A DNA stretch of 33,674 nt, taken from Thermoplasmata archaeon. GTDB lineage: Archaea; Thermoplasmatota; Thermoplasmata; Lutacidiplasmatales; UBA184. The stretch is taken from NCBI GenBank assembly GCA_022750335.1, contig JAKIVX010000018.1, forward strand, positions 1-33,674. The letters run 5' to 3'. Positions 31,431 through 33,674 of the stretch are shown here, in pieces. The position numbers were made by a program, and so were the translations under genes. Every line of letters starts with the position of its first letter. The first letter of the stretch is position 1. The notes beneath the pieces are model-generated. The model ran no database searches and was not told where the DNA came from. It saw only the letters and a program-made list of their open reading frames with translations.

Positions 31431-32696
31431 TTACTGACGGAGTGTCCTCGAAGAAATCGCATTTCCCTGACGGAAAACGAGGCTCGGCCGGACGTCGAAC
31501 CGGTACCCGATGTGGTTCGCGGTCGGGATCGGGAATAGCGAGAAATCCGCCGGCCGACCGACCTCGACCGTCCCCGCATCCTCGAGGCCGGACGCGTGGG
31601 CCGCGTTCACGGTCGCGGCCGTGAGGGCCTCGGCGGGCGAGAGCCGGCCCCCGTGGACGGCGAGCGAGATGGCGAGCGGCATAGACTCGACCCAGGTACT
31701 CGGGGAGCAGTCGGTTCCGAGGGCGACCGGCACCCCCGCATCCACTAGTTCGCGGGCGGGGGACCGTCGGCCCGCGGCGGACGCGAACGCGGTGACCGGG
31801 AGAACGACCGCAGTCACGCCGGCCGCCGCGAGGGCCCGGAAGTCGTCGCTGTTCGCCGCGAGCAGGTGGTCCGCCGAGCGCGCTCCCCGCCGGGCGGCGA
31901 GCCGCGCTCCTCCGGAGCGGACGAACTCGTCGGCGTGGATCTTGGTCCCGAGGCCGAGACCGGCCGCCGCGCGAAGGAGTCGCTCGGAGGAGTGGACCGA
32001 GAAGAACCCGGGTTCGCAGAACACGTCGACGAATCGCGCGAGGTTCTCCCGAGCGACGACCGGGAGCGCCGTCCGGATCAGCCGGTCGATGTAGGCGTCG
32101 GGCCGACCCGAGTACTCGGGAGGGATCGCGTGCGCCGCCAGGAACGTGGGCACGATCCGAAGTCCCGTGCGTTCGGCCAGGAGGGGGATCAGACGGAGGA
32201 GCCCGATCTCTCCCCGGGCCGTGAGCGAGTACCCGGTCTTGACCTCGACGGAGGTCGTGCCCGACCGCGCCATCGCGAGGAGGCGCTGGGAGGATTCTTG
32301 CACCAGCTGCTCCCGGGAGGACCTCCGGGTGGCGCGGACGGTCGAGAGGATCCCGCCCCCGCGCCGGGCGATCTCGGGGTAACTCATCCCACGCGCCTTC
32401 AGGTCGAGCTCGAAGGCCCGGTCCCCGGCGAACAGCGCGTGCGTATGCGCGTCCACGAAACCGGGGACGAGGGTCCCGCCGGCCGCGTCGACCTTCCGAC
32501 CGCCGGCCCGCAGGCGGACCGTCCGACCCATCCCCCGTTCCGAACCAACGTAGACGAACCGGCCTCCGGCCACCGCGACGGCGGCGTCGGGGATCGTCGA
32601 CAGTTCACCCGCGGCCGCACGTCGCCGCGGCACGGGCCCGCGGGCCAGGGTGGCCGCCTCCGCCACTCCCGTGACGACGAGGTCGGCCCAGATCAT
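31431..32696 (-). CDS. hutI: Imidazolonepropionase
   Basis: The 421-aa protein is a metal-dependent amidohydrolase that opens 4-imidazolone-5-propanoate to N-formimino-L-glutamate, the third step of histidine degradation. Motifs are PGFVDAHTHALFAGDRAFEL (metal-binding HxH), YPEIARRGGGILSTVRATR, GTTSVEVKTGYSL, HADEFVRSGGARLAARRGA followed by SADHL, and GTDCSPSTW. These fit HutI rather than a generic dihydroorotase-like enzyme. The family's typical length is about 400-410 aa. No other hut genes (hutH, hutU, hutG) are in the window. The ATG at 32696 overlaps the stop of the upstream rnz gene by four bases (ATGA), so it is translationally coupled to a tRNA-processing enzyme with no evident shared pathway. 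Confidence 0.92.
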   Translation of the reverse strand: MIWADLVVTGVAEAATLARGPVPRRRAAAGELSTIPDAAVAVAGGRFVYVGSERGMGRTVRLRAGGRKVDAAGGTLVPGFVDAHTHALFAGDRAFELDLKARGMSYPEIARRGGGILSTVRATRRSSREQLVQESSQRLLAMARSGTTSVEVKTGYSLTARGEIGLLRLIPLLAERTGLRIVPTFLAAHAIPPEYSGRPDAYIDRLIRTALPVVARENLARFVDVFCEPGFFSVHSSERLLRAAAGLGLGTKIHADEFVRSGGARLAARRGARSADHLLAANSDDFRALAAAGVTAVVLPVTAFASAAGRRSPARELVDAGVPVALGTDCSPSTWVESMPLAISLAVHGGRLSPAEALTAATVNAAHASGLEDAGTVEVGRPADFSLFPIPTANHIGYRFDVRPSLVFRQGNAISSRTLRQ

Positions 32697-33595
32697 GGTT
32701 GGAGGATGAGATGGTCGAGGAGGTCCCGGGCGGCATGCGAGCCTGGGAAGACGATCCGCGCCTCGCTCTCGAGAGGCTCGAGTTCCTTGTACCGGGAGGA
32801 GAAGTGGGTGAGGTAGAGGAGATCGACCTCGGCGGCCCGGGCGATCTCGGCCGCCTGGCGGGCGGAGGAGTGTCCCCAGTCGTTGGCCTCTTTTTCGATC
32901 TCCTGGGCGGCGGTCGCCTCATGGATGAGTAGGGTCGCCCGGTGCGCCAACCGTTGGACCTCGTCGCTTGGGGCCGTGTCACCCGAGTAGACGACCGAGC
33001 GCCCCGGTCGGGCGGGACCCATCACGTCGGAAGGGGCGACCACGCGGTTCTCCACCCGCACGGACTCTCCCGCCTCGAGGCGGGCAAAATCCCTCCCCTG
33101 GATCCCGAGCGATCGCGCGAGGTCGCCGTTGAAGCGTCCTCGCTTCGGCCCTTCCTCGATCCGGTACGACAGGGCCGGGACGGGGTGGGTGGCCGCGGCC
33201 GTTCGCACGGTGTACCCGTCCAACTCGACCGTCTCGCCGGGGCGCAGGGGATGGACCGCGACCGGGAAGCGGAGTGTGTAGTAGCCCATCCGCAGCGCAC
33301 GTCCGACCATCTCCTCGGCATCGGGGGGACCGTAGATGTCGATCGGCTCGGTCCGGTTGTTGAGGCCCATGCTCTGGATGAGCCCCGGAAGACCCAGGAA
33401 GTGGTCTCCGTGAAAGTGGGTGAGGAAGATGCGGCGGACCCGCATGAACGAGGCGCTCGATTGGAAGAATTGGCGCTGGGTTCCCTCGCCACAATCCAGG
33501 AGGAGGAGTTCCTTCTCGGTGTCGAGCGCGATGGCACTGGCCGAGCGCTCCTTGGTCGGCCAGGAACCGGCGGTCCCCAGAAAAGTGACCCGCAT
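32693..33595 (-). CDS. rnz: Ribonuclease Z (tRNA 3' endonuclease)
   Basis: The 300-aa short-form RNase Z cuts 3' trailers from tRNA precursors, which matters where CCA is not encoded, as in the tRNA-Arg here. It is a metallo-beta-lactamase-fold enzyme. It starts MRVTFLGTAGSWPT and has the zinc motif THFHGDH (His60, His62, Asp64, His65) followed by FLGLPGL. It also has SGDTAPSDEV (metal-bridging Asp), an insertion suited to the flexible arm region, and the late LLYLTHFSSRY with the final His ligand. The ATG at 33595 lies about 26 bp after a CCTTTTACC box on this strand, consistent with a leaderless message. hutI overlaps its stop by four bases. Confidence 0.96.
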   Translation of the reverse strand: MRVTFLGTAGSWPTKERSASAIALDTEKELLLLDCGEGTQRQFFQSSASFMRVRRIFLTHFHGDHFLGLPGLIQSMGLNNRTEPIDIYGPPDAEEMVGRALRMGYYTLRFPVAVHPLRPGETVELDGYTVRTAAATHPVPALSYRIEEGPKRGRFNGDLARSLGIQGRDFARLEAGESVRVENRVVAPSDVMGPARPGRSVVYSGDTAPSDEVQRLAHRATLLIHEATAAQEIEKEANDWGHSSARQAAEIARAAEVDLLYLTHFSSRYKELEPLESEARIVFPGSHAARDLLDHLILQP

Positions 33596-33616
33596 CGACC
33601 CCGGCAGCAGGACCCG

Positions 33617-33625
33617 GGTAAAAGG
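33617..33625 (-). promoter_or_regulatory. TATA box of the rnz-hutI operon
   Basis: On the minus strand the sequence is CCTTTTACC, centred about 26 bp before the rnz ATG. This spacing predicts a leaderless transcript starting at the ATG. Confidence 0.55.
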
Positions 33626-33674
33626 CCGTCGGGCCGTGCCAGGGACTGCGGGAGGGCCGGCACTCGACGCCTAG

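Noticed and set aside
1-33674. CRISPR arrays, insertion sequences, rRNA genes and large direct repeats
   Set aside because: None was seen on reading the window in both directions; no transposase- or integrase-like product is encoded.

Overview
The window reads as a stretch of chromosome from a GC-rich euryarchaeon, most likely a member of the Thermoplasmatota. The archaeal evidence is a large subunit of the D-family replicative DNA polymerase (DP2), the archaeal purine enzyme PurP, a bacterio-opsin-activator-type HTH regulator, a tRNA whose T-loop carries a 26-nt bulge-helix-bulge intron, and several genes with a TATA-like box about 26 nt before the start codon, as expected for leaderless archaeal transcripts. 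There is no rRNA, CRISPR array, insertion sequence, integrase or other mobile element. The assignment rests on gene content only; no database search was possible.

Layout. 1-4200: an SDR-type oxidoreductase with a Phe in place of the catalytic Tyr, a 3' remnant of a PPOX-family flavoprotein, a minus-strand pair (NAD(P)-binding epimerase-like protein and a two-DTG aspartic protease), a DUF1697 protein and a GNAT acetyltransferase. 4377-8690: DP2, the intron-containing tRNA-Arg(TCG), and a minus-strand two-gene unit (winged-helix regulator plus a 100-aa beta-rich protein). 8783-14664: five plus-strand genes, each overlapping the next by a few bases: FAD, 2Fe-2S and molybdopterin subunits of a xanthine-dehydrogenase-family hydroxylase, then purP and gcvT. 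14661-15419: a divergent HTH_10 regulator. 15600-19818: an AAA/TPR ATPase followed by nadC and nadA, which make nicotinate mononucleotide from iminoaspartate and dihydroxyacetone phosphate through quinolinate.

19833-24504: a small membrane protein, a Cys-rich zinc-finger-like protein, a family X DNA polymerase with an apparently inactivated PHP domain, a second GNAT protein, and a DUF2400/TIGR02757 protein with a four-Cys C-terminal motif resembling the iron-sulfur loop of endonuclease III, coupled to an unknown 135-aa protein. 24560-26655: a MarR regulator with a clear palindromic operator, coupled to an MFS drug-type exporter. 26660-29449: the adenosylcobalamin-dependent ribonucleotide reductase, with a perfect 12-bp inverted repeat upstream. 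29817-33595: a polytopic membrane protein, a zinc-ribbon mini-protein, a 71-aa internally duplicated basic protein with a hairpin/T-tract terminator, and the coupled pair rnz-hutI.

The content is mostly housekeeping (replication, repair, dNTP, NAD, purine and one-carbon metabolism, tRNA processing). The most noteworthy items are the T-loop tRNA intron, the translationally coupled hydroxylase-purP-gcvT cluster, the decayed PHP domain of PolX, and the Fe-S-like motif in the DUF2400 protein.
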